This document shows positions 1-7,444 of a stretch of DNA of 64,000 bases, one piece after another (within the stretch, counting starts at the first letter, position 1; every line of letters begins with the position of its first letter). A program made the position numbers and the translations under genes. The notes under the pieces are model-generated. The model saw only the letters and a list, made by a program, of their open reading frames with translations. It was not told where the DNA came from and did no database searches. Origin of the DNA: UBA1046 sp012511325 (GTDB lineage: Bacteria > Bacillota > Clostridia > Saccharofermentanales > DTU023); contig JBMNJZ010000001.1 of NCBI GenBank assembly GCA_050951925.1, positions 186,001 to 250,000 of the forward strand. Direction: 5' to 3'.

Positions 1-2
1 TT

Positions 3-923
3 TTGATTCTAATAGGTTGTGCAGAGAAAAATGAAAAGACAGCATCGGAACAGACGACTACTGAACAAACTACTGCAGTTGAAATGACAACTACTATAGT
101 GGCACCCCAAACCACACAAGCGTCAGAAGAACCTATCCAAGAATCGAACAACCTGTTAAATGAATATGACGCTTTCATTGAAGAGATGAAAAAAGAAAGT
201 GAGAGATTAGAAGATATTTTGGATGAAGGAGATAGGATTAAGGGTGAGTATTACAAATGGATTTCTGAGTCAATTGATTTTGTAAAGCCCCTTTTAGAAG
301 CTGGAGTACCCGCTAAAGATGAATTAATCAGACTAGTTGAGACATGGATTGAAAGGGGTGATATTATTGCTATTCAAGCCATTGCACATACGGACGTTCT
401 TTTCTCAGACATATCTAAAGAAATGGCAGCGATTGTGGTGGATGGTGCTAAGATCCATAGAGATAATTATCTGAGTGTAGCGGAAGAGTTGCTTGATAAG
501 CTAAAGTCTTCACATTTTAGCGCTGACGAAGTGTATGAGCTGTACGAAAAAATAGTTGGCCATCTGTTGAGCTTAGCAAACCCTTCTGCAGTTGAAACAG
601 CCTCGACACCAACTGAAACTAAGACCGAAGATGTATCAACAGAACGCCAAAATGCTTTACGAATAGCTGAGGATTTTTTAAGCACTATACCCTTATCCAA
701 AGAAGGACTGTATGATCAACTGTTATTTCAAGGATGCAGCAAGGAAGCTGCTAGATATGTTGTTGATAATATTGAGGTTAACTGGAAGGATCAAGCGCTA
801 AGACACGCAAAAGTTTATTTAAACATTACGTCTTTTTCTAAAGAGGACTTATATGACCAGTTGCTTCTCGAAAAATATACCAGAGAAGAGGCTGCTCATG
901 CGGTGTCGGTGTTATTTAATTAG
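3..923 (+). CDS. Ltp-family surface lipoprotein, 5' end cut by window
   Basis: The visible protein begins at the end of a lipoprotein signal peptide (LILIGC lipobox), so the true start lies left of the window. A Thr/Glu-rich linker (about residues 10-50) and a charged helical middle follow. The last ~95 residues hold two copies of the Ltp repeat (A-L-R-x-A-E-x-F-L, then Y-D-Q-L, then EAA), one near residues 217-255 and one near 264-304. This repeat family (host cell surface-exposed lipoprotein, Lipoprotein_Ltp) includes the phage TP-J34 protein that blocks phage DNA entry. A role in superinfection exclusion is an inference from family and from the mobile-element setting. The domain call is good; the function is uncertain. 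Confidence 0.75.
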   Translation: MILIGCAEKNEKTASEQTTTEQTTAVEMTTTIVAPQTTQASEEPIQESNNLLNEYDAFIEEMKKESERLEDILDEGDRIKGEYYKWISESIDFVKPLLEAGVPAKDELIRLVETWIERGDIIAIQAIAHTDVLFSDISKEMAAIVVDGAKIHRDNYLSVAEELLDKLKSSHFSADEVYELYEKIVGHLLSLANPSAVETASTPTETKTEDVSTERQNALRIAEDFLSTIPLSKEGLYDQLLFQGCSKEAARYVVDNIEVNWKDQALRHAKVYLNITSFSKEDLYDQLLLEKYTREEAAHAVSVLFN

Positions 924-1013
924 TAATTAATAGATAACAAAAAGCCGCTTCCCTTTCGAAAAAAGCAGAAGCATCTAATTTAATGAAAGAATGGAATATC
1001 TAAGGAGAAAAAC

Positions 1014-1703
1014 ATGAAGAGAACATTGTTAGTCCTATTAGCCTTAGCACTTGTTCTAGTATCTTTTGCATGTAGCAAAAAAGAAGAACCTACGAAACTA
1101 GAGTTAACTGTGGAGAAAACAACCGCAGAGAAACAAACGGATCTCGAAACTGAGAAGGTTACAGAAGAGCCTACAGAAGCACCTACTGTCGCTCCTACAA
1201 ATCCGCCTACACCAACGCCAACACCAGCACCGACTCCAAGTCCAACGCCAGCACCAACGGAACCACAAATAGTAAGAATAAAGAACGGTGACACCATAAA
1301 GTCAGCAGAGGTTGAAATTAAAATTAATTCTGTGAAAATAAAAAAAGAAGTTTATCCACCAGATACGTCTAGCTATTATACGTATTTCCCTGCTGTCAAT
1401 GGAGAAGTTTATGTCTTCGTTGATGCGGATGTCAAAAACTTAACTAAATACCGTATTAGTTGCGAGGAAACCTATTACGCAGTATTGACTTACGGTGATG
1501 GATATACTTATACAGGTACACATATAGTGTTGAGGGATAGCGCTAATTATACAGATTTGGTACGCATATACGGCATTGATCCCCTCAAAACGGATTTTGT
1601 CGGTTACCTCTTTTCTTGTCCTGACGAGATCGAAACCTCAAATAAATCACTTGAAATTCAATTCTGGACAGGCGGTAAATGTTTTTTTTATAAGCTACGA
1701 TAA
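1014..1703 (+). CDS. Lipoprotein with Pro/Thr-rich linker, unknown function
   Basis: The N-terminus is a clear lipoprotein signal (positive MKR, hydrophobic stretch, SFAC lipobox at Cys20). Residues 25-85 are Thr/Glu- then Pro/Thr-rich with repeated TPTPAP-like units, typical of a cell-wall-spanning linker. Residues ~88-229 look like one beta-rich globular domain (IKNGDTIKSAEVEIKINSV...), similar in style to DUF4352/DUF5067-like secreted domains, but I cannot assign a family. A ribosome site (AAGGAG) precedes the ATG. It lies 90 bp after the Ltp lipoprotein in the same direction and may be co-transcribed. The Pro codons are nearly all CCA/CCG/CCT repeats, so the linker may vary in length between strains. 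Confidence 0.75.
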   Translation: MKRTLLVLLALALVLVSFACSKKEEPTKLELTVEKTTAEKQTDLETEKVTEEPTEAPTVAPTNPPTPTPTPAPTPSPTPAPTEPQIVRIKNGDTIKSAEVEIKINSVKIKKEVYPPDTSSYYTYFPAVNGEVYVFVDADVKNLTKYRISCEETYYAVLTYGDGYTYTGTHIVLRDSANYTDLVRIYGIDPLKTDFVGYLFSCPDEIETSNKSLEIQFWTGGKCFFYKLR

Positions 1704-1745
1704 TTGCACAATATTATAAAACCAGAATAACAGCCGGCTCCCCCT

Positions 1746-1834
1746 GCCCTCGCAAAGCACCATGAACCGGCAACATAACAGTCCCCTAGCCTTCAGGTAT
1801 AGCCATACTATGTTACAGGCTTCTTTGTGAGGGC
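1746..1834. repeat. Nested inverted repeat, possible structured RNA or terminator
   Basis: GCCCTCGCAAAG at 1746-1757 pairs with CTTTGTGAGGGC at 1823-1834 over 12 positions (one G-U pair as RNA). Inside it, AACATA (1772-1777) pairs with TATGTT (1809-1814). No strong T-run follows, so it is not a classical intrinsic terminator. It starts 43 bp after the 229-residue lipoprotein gene. Confidence 0.4.
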
Positions 1835-2039
1835 TGCTTTCTCTTACTGCCATTGTAAAGAGGCAAGCAAGATAGGGCTATTTATCAGTTGTTTATGTTC
1901 CAAAATGAGCTCAAATAGCCTCTATTTAGGCCAAATTATCAGCTAAATTGCAGTAGATTTATCAAATTTTACCGCCGGGGTATAAGGGCACACCCTTAAA
2001 GAATAGCTGTATTTATCATAAAATATGCAGCTATGCATT

Positions 2040-2109
2040 GTGTAATGACAATGTCATGACAAATGCGTATCTTGTAGTTGGGCAACCCGTGTAATGACAA
2101 TGTCATGAC
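2040..2109. repeat. Two identical 21-bp palindromic repeats
   Basis: The sequence GTAATGACAATGTCATGAC (with GT before it) occurs exactly at 2040-2060 and 2089-2109, 49 bp apart. Each copy holds the inverted repeat ATGACA-A-TGTCAT. The identical copies and internal symmetry suggest a protein binding site, but no nearby gene start depends on it. Confidence 0.45.
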
Positions 2110-2392
2110 GCATAAAACCGGGAGAAAATACTCGGAAAATACTCGGCCTTCACGCGCGTGCGTAAGTAGAGCAGATGAGCTTATCACTGAAGAAAATACC
2201 GGAGGAATAACCGCCTTTATTCCCCGGAAGTTCACCCCGGAATAACCTTTGTTATTTCTTGAGATAGCAAATGCCATAGATAAGGAAAACCGCCCGAAAG
2301 CCTAAAAAAGAGTATGAACCAGTATTATTAGGTCACGCTATATTGGTAGGTTTTGGGTCCGTTTTAATTCCGTTGTTTTGGGGTATGGTTAG

Positions 2393-3322
2393 TTACTTGC
2401 AGCCTAAAATATTAATAAAATCGTTTTCAGTAATTATAGCTATGTTAGATTTACCTGACTCTTTTAAATCTATTGCTTTTTTAAATTTTGATGAAAAAAT
2501 ACCCTCTTCTGCTTCTTCGAAGGCAGTATTGGCAACAACCAGATAATTTGTTTTTAGTGTTACGCTGTTTTTATTAATACCGCCTCTGCGATGAACCTCA
2601 ATCATTGCTTCCGCTCTTGTCATTATTTCCATGTCGCCTGTATATGCAAATTGCAGACCAGCTAAAGCGCTATTAAGTGGCTCACAAATATCTAAATTCA
2701 TATCTTTAACACTTGGTGCGTATTGATAATTGTATGACTTTCTTGACTTTTCATAGCATAAGTCTGTAAATGTATTGTCAGATATAGCACCAGGTATAAT
2801 GCAAAACTCCTCTAAAAAATCAGAAAGTTCATAGCCTGAATTTGTAAGCATATAATTTAGCAAATGGCCACAGGCAATAGCATCAGCTTCAGCGTTATGG
2901 TGATTAAGAGCGATTCCGGTAAATCTACAAAGACGGTCAAGGCTAATAAAGCCACTATTCAGGACTCTTGATGCCATTATCATTGTGCATAAAACAGGGA
3001 CTTCAACCGCTTTGAAGTTTTGAAGTTTAGCAATTTTAGTTAGACAATTCATATCAAAACTTGCGTTATGACAAACATAATAATCAAAATCTAAATTAAT
3101 TAAGTTGTTTCTTATTTCACAATATGGCGGGCTATTAACTGTCATAAGTCTTGTAATGCCATTAATTGCAACATTAACTTCATTGAAATAAAAAGGTTCC
3201 GGTTTTACTAAATAGCTGCCACTTGATACTATTTTTTCATTATCAAACAATGCATATCCAACAGAACATATGCTAGATTGGTGTTCATTGGCAGTTTCAA
3301 AGTCCAGCGCAAGATATTTCAT
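2393..3322 (-). CDS. DnaQ-like 3'-5' exonuclease with C-terminal BRCT domain
   Basis: This is a DEDDh exonuclease (RNase T/DnaQ fold) that would remove nucleotides from DNA 3' ends. All three motifs are present: Exo I D7-x-E9, Exo II HNASFD at 85-90 and Exo III H142-NAEA-D147. Residues ~222-309 match a BRCT domain (FAYTGDME..., then RAEAMIEVHRRGG), an architecture known in stand-alone bacterial DnaQ-BRCT proteins thought to act in repair. The ATG overlaps the stop of the preceding Cys-rich gene by 4 bp (ATGA), so the two are translationally coupled. It is AT-rich like the rest of this accessory region. Repair or defence roles are both possible. Confidence 0.85.
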   Translation of the reverse strand: MKYLALDFETANEHQSSICSVGYALFDNEKIVSSGSYLVKPEPFYFNEVNVAINGITRLMTVNSPPYCEIRNNLINLDFDYYVCHNASFDMNCLTKIAKLQNFKAVEVPVLCTMIMASRVLNSGFISLDRLCRFTGIALNHHNAEADAIACGHLLNYMLTNSGYELSDFLEEFCIIPGAISDNTFTDLCYEKSRKSYNYQYAPSVKDMNLDICEPLNSALAGLQFAYTGDMEIMTRAEAMIEVHRRGGINKNSVTLKTNYLVVANTAFEEAEEGIFSSKFKKAIDLKESGKSNIAIITENDFINILGCK

Positions 3323-3792
3323 ATGTTTTTATTTACTCCATAAAAAATCTTTCCTGCTTCTAGATTTTTGCGGTAATAGCAGGAAAGTTTGATTTCAATA
3401 TCTTCACACAGACACTTTTTAGCGTCTGAACATTGCACATATTTTGAGCAACAACCAATTGGGTCGGGGCCCAAAGTGTTTGTGCTCTGGACTACTATAT
3501 CTGAAATAATTTTATGCAATTCGTCTTGTGGAAAATTGTGAACAAATAAATAATCTACTTTATTTTCCCCGACTAGAGGATGCTTAAACTCAGGCAAATT
3601 GTTTTTTGGCACTTCTAGCCTAGTTGTAGTTTTTAGGTAGTGTATCTTTGCAACTGTTCTTCCTAATATCCTGTAATAAAGATAGTCGTTCTTTTTTGAT
3701 CTTTCTGTTTTCAAAATTTCATTAGTAAGATTCAAAGACTGTAAGGCCTGATTAAACATATCTGTAATAGATGTTGCAAAACCATTTCTCAT
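3319..3792 (-). CDS. Unknown protein with C-terminal cysteine cluster
   Basis: I do not recognise a named family for this 157-residue protein. The N-terminal two thirds are mixed alpha/beta with no motif. The C-terminus (about 113-155) holds six cysteines in the pattern CC-x6-C-x5-C-x-C-x9-C, followed by YRKNLEAGKIFYG, which looks like a metal or Fe-S binding module. It is coupled by a 4-bp overlap to the DnaQ-BRCT exonuclease downstream, and its own start overlaps the stop of a zincin-like remnant upstream. The tight coupling suggests it works with the exonuclease, possibly as a nucleic-acid binding partner; this is inference. Confidence 0.65.
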   Translation of the reverse strand: MRNGFATSITDMFNQALQSLNLTNEILKTERSKKNDYLYYRILGRTVAKIHYLKTTTRLEVPKNNLPEFKHPLVGENKVDYLFVHNFPQDELHKIISDIVVQSTNTLGPDPIGCCSKYVQCSDAKKCLCEDIEIKLSCYYRKNLEAGKIFYGVNKNI

Positions 3793-3914
3793 ACAAAAAA
3801 CTCCTCCATAAATCTAATCCGCTTCGATTTCCTTCTCAATAGGTGATAAGAGTATTTCCTATCATCAAAGTGCCCTAATATGATTTGACACAGCTCATGA
3901 ATTGCAGCGTGTGG
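3789..3914 (-). pseudogene. Remnant of a zincin-like (ImmA/IrrE-type) gene
   Basis: A 41-codon open stretch without a start reads PHAAIHELCQIILGHF, then DDRKYSYHL. The HELxx-x-ILGH pattern is that of HEXXH zinc peptidases of the ImmA/IrrE kind, but the second zinc His is Gln here, and in-frame stops lie just upstream (TAG at 3915-3917). Its TGA stop overlaps the ATG of the Cys-cluster gene (ATGA), so it was once the first gene of that coupled set. Family assignment from so short a piece is tentative. Confidence 0.45.
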
Positions 3915-4062
3915 CTATTTCTCAACGATTTAAGTCTGTATTTAATAAAATAGCATAACCGTTCTTATTCTTTAGGGTAAATCCTTTGGTTTCCTGCAAT
4001 CTCACTTGGTGGAGAACTACATGTCGACATATTACATTACCAAAGAAAGGTAGATGGCTTTA

Positions 4063-4938
4063 TTAAGCATTATCTATAAGGTCTAGCCAGTCTTCTGGCA
4101 TACCAAGATGATGTAGGTTAATGGATTCAGCATTTTCATTTATGAGCTTTTTCAGTTCATTAAAAAAGTATGACCACTTCCCAGTACCATTATAGATTCG
4201 TTTAATAACTACTAGACGAGGGAATATCCTGTTTTGAATATGTTCTTTGTCATCGATGAGAAATACATTAGGGTATAGCTTCACGTTCTTTGTTAAAGAT
4301 ATGTTATACAATCTATTTGAATGAGCACATCTATTGCGTAACTCACACAAACTTTCTAGCCAACCAGGAAAGCGACGAACATCTGAATTAAAGGTACGTG
4401 CAATAGGTTTTTGTATTCCTGTCTTTAAATTACCATAAAATTTTGATAATGCTCCGAATGTAAGTGTTTCTACTGCAGCCCAGATTGGCAATTCTCCATA
4501 TTTTTCAATATTGTGCTTTACACAAGGAGTTGCGCTAGACGCATTTAGACCACTGTAATATAAGGAAAGAAAGGCCAAATGCTTTTTCTTATCAGTTACC
4601 AGCTCAGGATTCAAGTGTGCAATGTTACCGTAGTTAGTGGATAGATGATAAGAAATTTCAGCTCTTAATCTTATCTCAATTGGCTCAATTACTTCAAAAA
4701 ATAAATGTCTGAGTTTCTCATCAAAACAATAAATATCATATATTTGCTCTATAGTAGAGCCCGGAAAGAAAACGTCATCCTTGCGAAGCCCAAGACTATA
4801 TGCGCTTAGTCGATAGTAATTTGTAAAACGAAGAATGTTAATAGCTTGGGCATCATTATTGATGATAAGACCACGCTTTCGGAGCGTCTCTAACTGCTCT
4901 GAGTAATTTAGTGCTGGTTTCATATTGTCATTATTCAT
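4063..4938 (-). CDS. Abi_2/AbiF-type HEPN abortive infection protein
   Basis: The protein matches the Abi-like (Abi_2, AbiD/AbiF) family over its whole length. Family signatures are ILRFTNYYRLSAYS (35-48), an EPIEIRLRAEISYHLS helix (85-100), ELPIWAAVETLTFGALS (149-165) and the HEPN RNase motif R201-NRCA-H206 in a helix starting LCELRNRCAHSNRLYN. HEPN proteins with Rx4H cleave RNA, and members of this family stop phage by killing or arresting the host. It stands alone in its operon between two small minus-strand modules. Translation starts directly after a terminator-like stem and U-run, with no spacer for a normal ribosome site except the GGTGGGG of the stem itself (see the ncRNA entry). Start choice is clear. 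Confidence 0.88.
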   Translation of the reverse strand: MNNDNMKPALNYSEQLETLRKRGLIINNDAQAINILRFTNYYRLSAYSLGLRKDDVFFPGSTIEQIYDIYCFDEKLRHLFFEVIEPIEIRLRAEISYHLSTNYGNIAHLNPELVTDKKKHLAFLSLYYSGLNASSATPCVKHNIEKYGELPIWAAVETLTFGALSKFYGNLKTGIQKPIARTFNSDVRRFPGWLESLCELRNRCAHSNRLYNISLTKNVKLYPNVFLIDDKEHIQNRIFPRLVVIKRIYNGTGKWSYFFNELKKLINENAESINLHHLGMPEDWLDLIDNA

Positions 4939-4989
4939 AAAAAAGACCCCACCTGGTCCGCATAGTTTAGAGGCGTGTGGGGTACTGTC
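4939..4989 (-). ncRNA. AbiF-associated leader RNA (terminator-like hairpin)
   Basis: On the minus strand a predicted transcript starting near 4989 is only ~50 nt long and ends in UUUUUU immediately before the abi ATG. Its core is a stem CCCCAC (4982-4977) / GUGGGG (4952-4947) with a 24-nt loop containing GCCUCUAAACUAUGC, followed by UC and six U (4944-4939). Genes of the AbiF family are known to carry a conserved small RNA directly upstream, described as the abiF RNA motif. The position and architecture fit that; sequence agreement with the published motif was not tested. The 3' arm of the stem contains the only Shine-Dalgarno-like sequence for the abi gene. Confidence 0.6.
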
Positions 4990-4995
4990 AAATTA

Positions 4996-5025
4996 ATAAT
5001 ACCATGCCTCTATAAAATGCGTCAA
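4996..5025 (-). promoter_or_regulatory. Promoter of abi leader RNA / abi gene
   Basis: On the minus strand TTGACG (5025-5020) and TATTAT (5001-4996) are separated by 18 bp. The predicted start is near 4989-4988, a few bases before the leader stem. The spacer contains TAGAGGC, the reverse complement of GCCTCTA in the leader loop. A second possible promoter (TTGACA at 4991-4986, TAAACT at 4969-4964, 16-bp spacer) would start inside the leader. Confidence 0.6.
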
Positions 5026-5262
5026 ACTTTTTTCTTAAATCTCAGGCAACAATCTGGTTACTAAATACATTGCCCTATCTCAGTTGCTGCTAATAGACAT
5101 TATTCGACAAAAATACTATATGTCGACATCTTCAGTCAGGATCATTTTTAACTCCTCGATACTATTGTACCGATGCGAATACTTAAAAAATAAAGTCTGT
5201 TTTAAGGCTTGTCAAGTCACAAAGATATTATTGCCCCTAGGCGAAGATATACCAATGGAAAG

Positions 5263-5284
5263 GGCGGAGGTAATATCCTCCGCC
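5263..5284 (-). terminator. Hairpin after the 41-residue gene
   Basis: GGCGGAGG (5263-5270) and CCTCCGCC (5277-5284) form a perfect 8-bp stem with a 6-nt loop, 20 bp after the small gene's stop. The U-run on the minus strand is weak (CTTTCC), so termination may be partial. Confidence 0.5.
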
Positions 5285-5303
5285 ACATGTTGAAGTACTA
5301 TCG

Positions 5304-5429
5304 CTATCTGCTTACATAGATTTTAAAAGCTTTTTTGCCGTAATCTCTGGCATATATCACGTTTCCTTGTCGATCCTTTTTCGAAGCACGTAAGATGTAC
5401 CACCGGCCTGTATTCTTATCATAATACAT
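5304..5429 (-). CDS. Small 41-residue basic protein, unknown
   Basis: An ATG at 5429 follows an excellent ribosome site (AAAGGAGG, 5-6 bp away) and opens a 41-codon frame: MYYDKNTGRWYILRASKKD, then RQGNVIYARDYGKKAFKIYV. The peptide is rich in Lys, Arg and Tyr and resembles the short beta-strand DNA-contact modules (NTGRWY..., DRQGN...) found at the N-termini of tyrosine integrases, but it ends without a catalytic part. A perfect 8-bp hairpin follows the stop. The strong ribosome site and terminator support a real gene. Function unknown. Confidence 0.6.
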   Translation of the reverse strand: MYYDKNTGRWYILRASKKDRQGNVIYARDYGKKAFKIYVSR

Positions 5430-5589
5430 ATTGGACCTCCTTTCCGACTTGCAAAAAACTGCTTGATCTCAAGGATGCCAACTGGTACACTTAAATTGGA
5501 TTATAAAATGTAGTTGACAATCAACTCAAGGAGAAACACCGAGCAAGTCATATTTGTTTGGTGTTTTTTCTATTCTACCAACATAGGCC

Positions 5590-6117
5590 TCACCCCTTCC
5601 ACGTTCCCATTTGATATAATGCAGCATCCATTGAAACGCCACACTCCACCTCAATTTGAGAAGCTGTCATGTCTTTGCAAAGATGGTATGGCACTAACAC
5701 CTCACCGGCAAAAGCCTTCGCTTGCCATTCTGAAGACCTATACGGTTTGATCGTTTTCATATCAAAGCTTCGCGCCATAACCACCATTTGGTCTGCATGC
5801 CAGAGCAAATGAAAGCATTCATGAAGAATCGTTGCACGATCTCTGCCTATCCCACTTTCTGCACCATCATAAACATCTTCGCGAATGAGTATTTTATTTG
5901 CCTTTGGAATAGTAATTGCATGCTTTGTACCTAAAATATGAGATTCAACTACTTCCCATTCAAAACCTTCTCGCCATATAGGCATTACGTGTTCAAGGAA
6001 ACGCATTACAGGAAAATACACTGTGTCTATACATCCCATTTGTTTGCGCACATACATTGCCATTCGTCGAATGTTATTTCGGGAAAGAGGTGCCACCAAA
6101 TACTGAATCTCTGTCAT
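5590..6117 (-). CDS. ImmA/IrrE-family metallopeptidase
   Basis: This COG2856-type zinc peptidase has HECFH at 99-103 and the downstream glutamate helix EWQAKAFAGEVLVP (130-143), the usual third ligand region of the family. Such proteins cleave a partner XRE repressor to switch on mobile elements after DNA damage (ImmA in ICEBs1). The ATG follows the TAA of the XRE gene with no gap, so the pair is translationally coupled. At 175 residues it is close to the compact family length. In this setting it probably controls genes of the surrounding element; the target promoter is not proven. Confidence 0.85.
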   Translation of the reverse strand: MTEIQYLVAPLSRNNIRRMAMYVRKQMGCIDTVYFPVMRFLEHVMPIWREGFEWEVVESHILGTKHAITIPKANKILIREDVYDGAESGIGRDRATILHECFHLLWHADQMVVMARSFDMKTIKPYRSSEWQAKAFAGEVLVPYHLCKDMTASQIEVECGVSMDAALYQMGTWKG

Positions 6118-6486
6118 TTATTTCCCCTCACTCCTGGATATAATTTTTCTAATTTCCTCAATTTGATCAGCATCTAAACTGTCAAAATGCCTAGCCATTG
6201 AAACTATTGCCTCTCTGCCTTCCATATCGTATGTCGACAAATCTATTATTTGTTTCTGGTGAAAGTCATATTCTCGTTCTGCCCGTATAAGATCGTAATA
6301 AATTTCCGAGGTTAGAGAATACAATTCTTTTATTCTAGCCGTAAAGTTAGCAGGCGGAGCTTTCCTCCCGTTTTCAATCGATGATAAGAAGGCTGAACTA
6401 ACTTCCAGCTTGTTCGCCATGTCTTTTAATAACTCATCCTGGTCTATGCGTATTTTTCGCAAAATCTTACCATACTGCGTAGCCAT
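6118..6486 (-). CDS. XRE-family HTH repressor (ImmR-like)
   Basis: The N-terminal ~55 residues form an XRE helix-turn-helix (YGKILRKIRIDQDELLKDMA, then LEVSSAFLSSIENGRK), with a C-terminal helical tail (residues 75-122) that could be the dimerisation part or peptidase-sensitive region. A strong GGGAGG ribosome site precedes the ATG. It is the first gene of a two-gene unit with the ImmA-type peptidase, the arrangement of ImmR/ImmA regulators. TAGTTAAT repeats upstream are the likely operators, giving autoregulation and control of the divergent small genes. Confidence 0.82.
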   Translation of the reverse strand: MATQYGKILRKIRIDQDELLKDMANKLEVSSAFLSSIENGRKAPPANFTARIKELYSLTSEIYYDLIRAEREYDFHQKQIIDLSTYDMEGREAIVSMARHFDSLDADQIEEIRKIISRSEGK

Positions 6487-6548
6487 ATATGAACCTCCCT
6501 TTCAAAACTGCGTTTTTGCATAGTTCTTCTGCTCCGCTTAACCTATGC

Positions 6549-6635
6549 TAGTTAATATTTTACACCACTTTTAGTTAATTTACACCTTTTAAATATTACA
6601 AATCTATTACGTTATTCGATTTTCGCCTAGTTAAC
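6549..6635. promoter_or_regulatory. Candidate operator repeats for the XRE regulator
   Basis: TAGTTAAT occurs at 6549-6556 and 6572-6579 (23 bp apart), each followed within 11 bp by TTTACACC, and a variant TAGTTAAC lies at 6628-6635. They sit in the promoter region upstream of the XRE gene. The rest of the 356-bp interval 6487-6842 shows no gene. Confidence 0.45.
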
Positions 6636-6842
6636 TTTGCATAAAGCGTTTTCAAGGCCCGTTTACATCAATGCCGTGCTTTTGCTTTCACTTGAAATCA
6701 GGACTACCACATAGACCGTTATCATTGCCGACATGAATGTTGATGAGTACAATAGAAATAAGATCAACAGCCACAATGACAATTTGAAGAAGCGTTAAAG
6801 CGATTGACCGAACTTGCAAAGATTATAAAGAGACTGATATAG

Positions 6843-7046
6843 ATGATTAATGTTGAGTCAAAAAAATTCCAAGAATTGAAGAATAGGTACAAGGCCGTAA
6901 CCGGCCAAATCTTACCTATGGAAATGATTCCCCTTTCAGAGTCCTATGAAACACTGGAACAGCATGTAGAAGCTTGTGAAAAAGCCGGTAAAGATATGCT
7001 TCCAGAAATCTACGGATGGGATCTTAGTGGGAACACTTTTTATTAA
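6843..7046 (+). CDS. Small hypothetical protein (67 residues)
   Basis: I do not recognise this family. The protein is acidic (MINVESKKFQELKNRYK..., ending GWDLSGNTFY), with one predicted helix-rich region and no membrane segment. The ribosome site is weak (AAAGAG about 10 bp before ATG). It is the first of two small plus-strand genes divergent from the XRE/ImmA pair, followed after 38 bp by a second small acidic gene and an intrinsic terminator, which suggests a two-gene unit belonging to the element. Confidence 0.55.
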   Translation: MINVESKKFQELKNRYKAVTGQILPMEMIPLSESYETLEQHVEACEKAGKDMLPEIYGWDLSGNTFY

Positions 7047-7084
7047 CTCAAGGAATTCATATTTTTAGATCGAGAGTGGATTAA

Positions 7085-7291
7085 ATGTATATTTCAGAGG
7101 ATTGGCTAGTAAACCCTGATAACATGGAAAAAATACACCGGCTTATTTCGGAGCTATTCTTCTCGGATATTATCATTATTGGGCTTGACGATAACAACGA
7201 GGCTATTTTTGAAGAGAAATTGCTTGAAATGGGCGAAACCATTTTAGTTGAGAAGCTAAGAGCGGGAGAGCTTATTTTGAGACAAGCTTAA
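7085..7291 (+). CDS. Small acidic hypothetical protein (68 residues)
   Basis: No family recognised. It is acidic, with a hydrophobic strand FSDIIIIGLDD in the middle and a helical C-terminus ending in RAGELILRQA. GAGAGTGG lies ~8 bp before the ATG. It follows the 67-residue gene in the same direction and is closed by an intrinsic terminator 22 bp downstream. It may be an immunity or accessory protein of the element; there is no direct evidence. Confidence 0.55.
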   Translation: MYISEDWLVNPDNMEKIHRLISELFFSDIIIIGLDDNNEAIFEEKLLEMGETILVEKLRAGELILRQA

Positions 7292-7312
7292 GATGAAGCA
7301 ATTTAACCCGAA

Positions 7313-7336
7313 GAGCGGTCAAAAGGCCGCTTTTTT
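7313..7336 (+). terminator. Intrinsic terminator after the two small genes
   Basis: AGCGG (7314-7318) and CCGCT (7327-7331) form the stem, followed by TTTTTT (7331-7336). Confidence 0.75.
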
Positions 7337-7444
7337 AATGCACTAACTTCTGCATATATATGAGCTATATTACATAAATAAACAAAAACGAACTTCACAA
7401 AATACAACCTGGAAGTATGCAAAAAAAGTAACTCAGGCCGTTAA

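Larger units (their letters stand above)
1704..2392. other. Gene-free 0.69 kb with inverted and direct repeats
   Basis: No convincing gene is visible on either strand. It contains a long nested inverted repeat (1746-1834), two identical 21-bp palindromic repeats (2040-2060, 2089-2109) and an AT-rich 3' part. It lies between a plus-strand lipoprotein and the 3' end of a minus-strand exonuclease, so it is a convergent intergenic region where terminators are expected. Confidence 0.5.

Noticed and set aside
1741..1834. Possible c-di-GMP-I riboswitch because of CGCAAAGC
   Set aside because: The other conserved parts (GGGTTACC-like receptor, GNRA loop) are absent and no gene follows in the right place.
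1996..2277. 93-codon minus-strand frame in the gene-free interval
   Set aside because: No ribosome site and composition not protein-like; it spans the two palindromic repeats.
5084..5293. 69-codon plus-strand frame near the abi leader
   Set aside because: No ribosome site; it overlaps the terminator of the opposite 41-residue gene.
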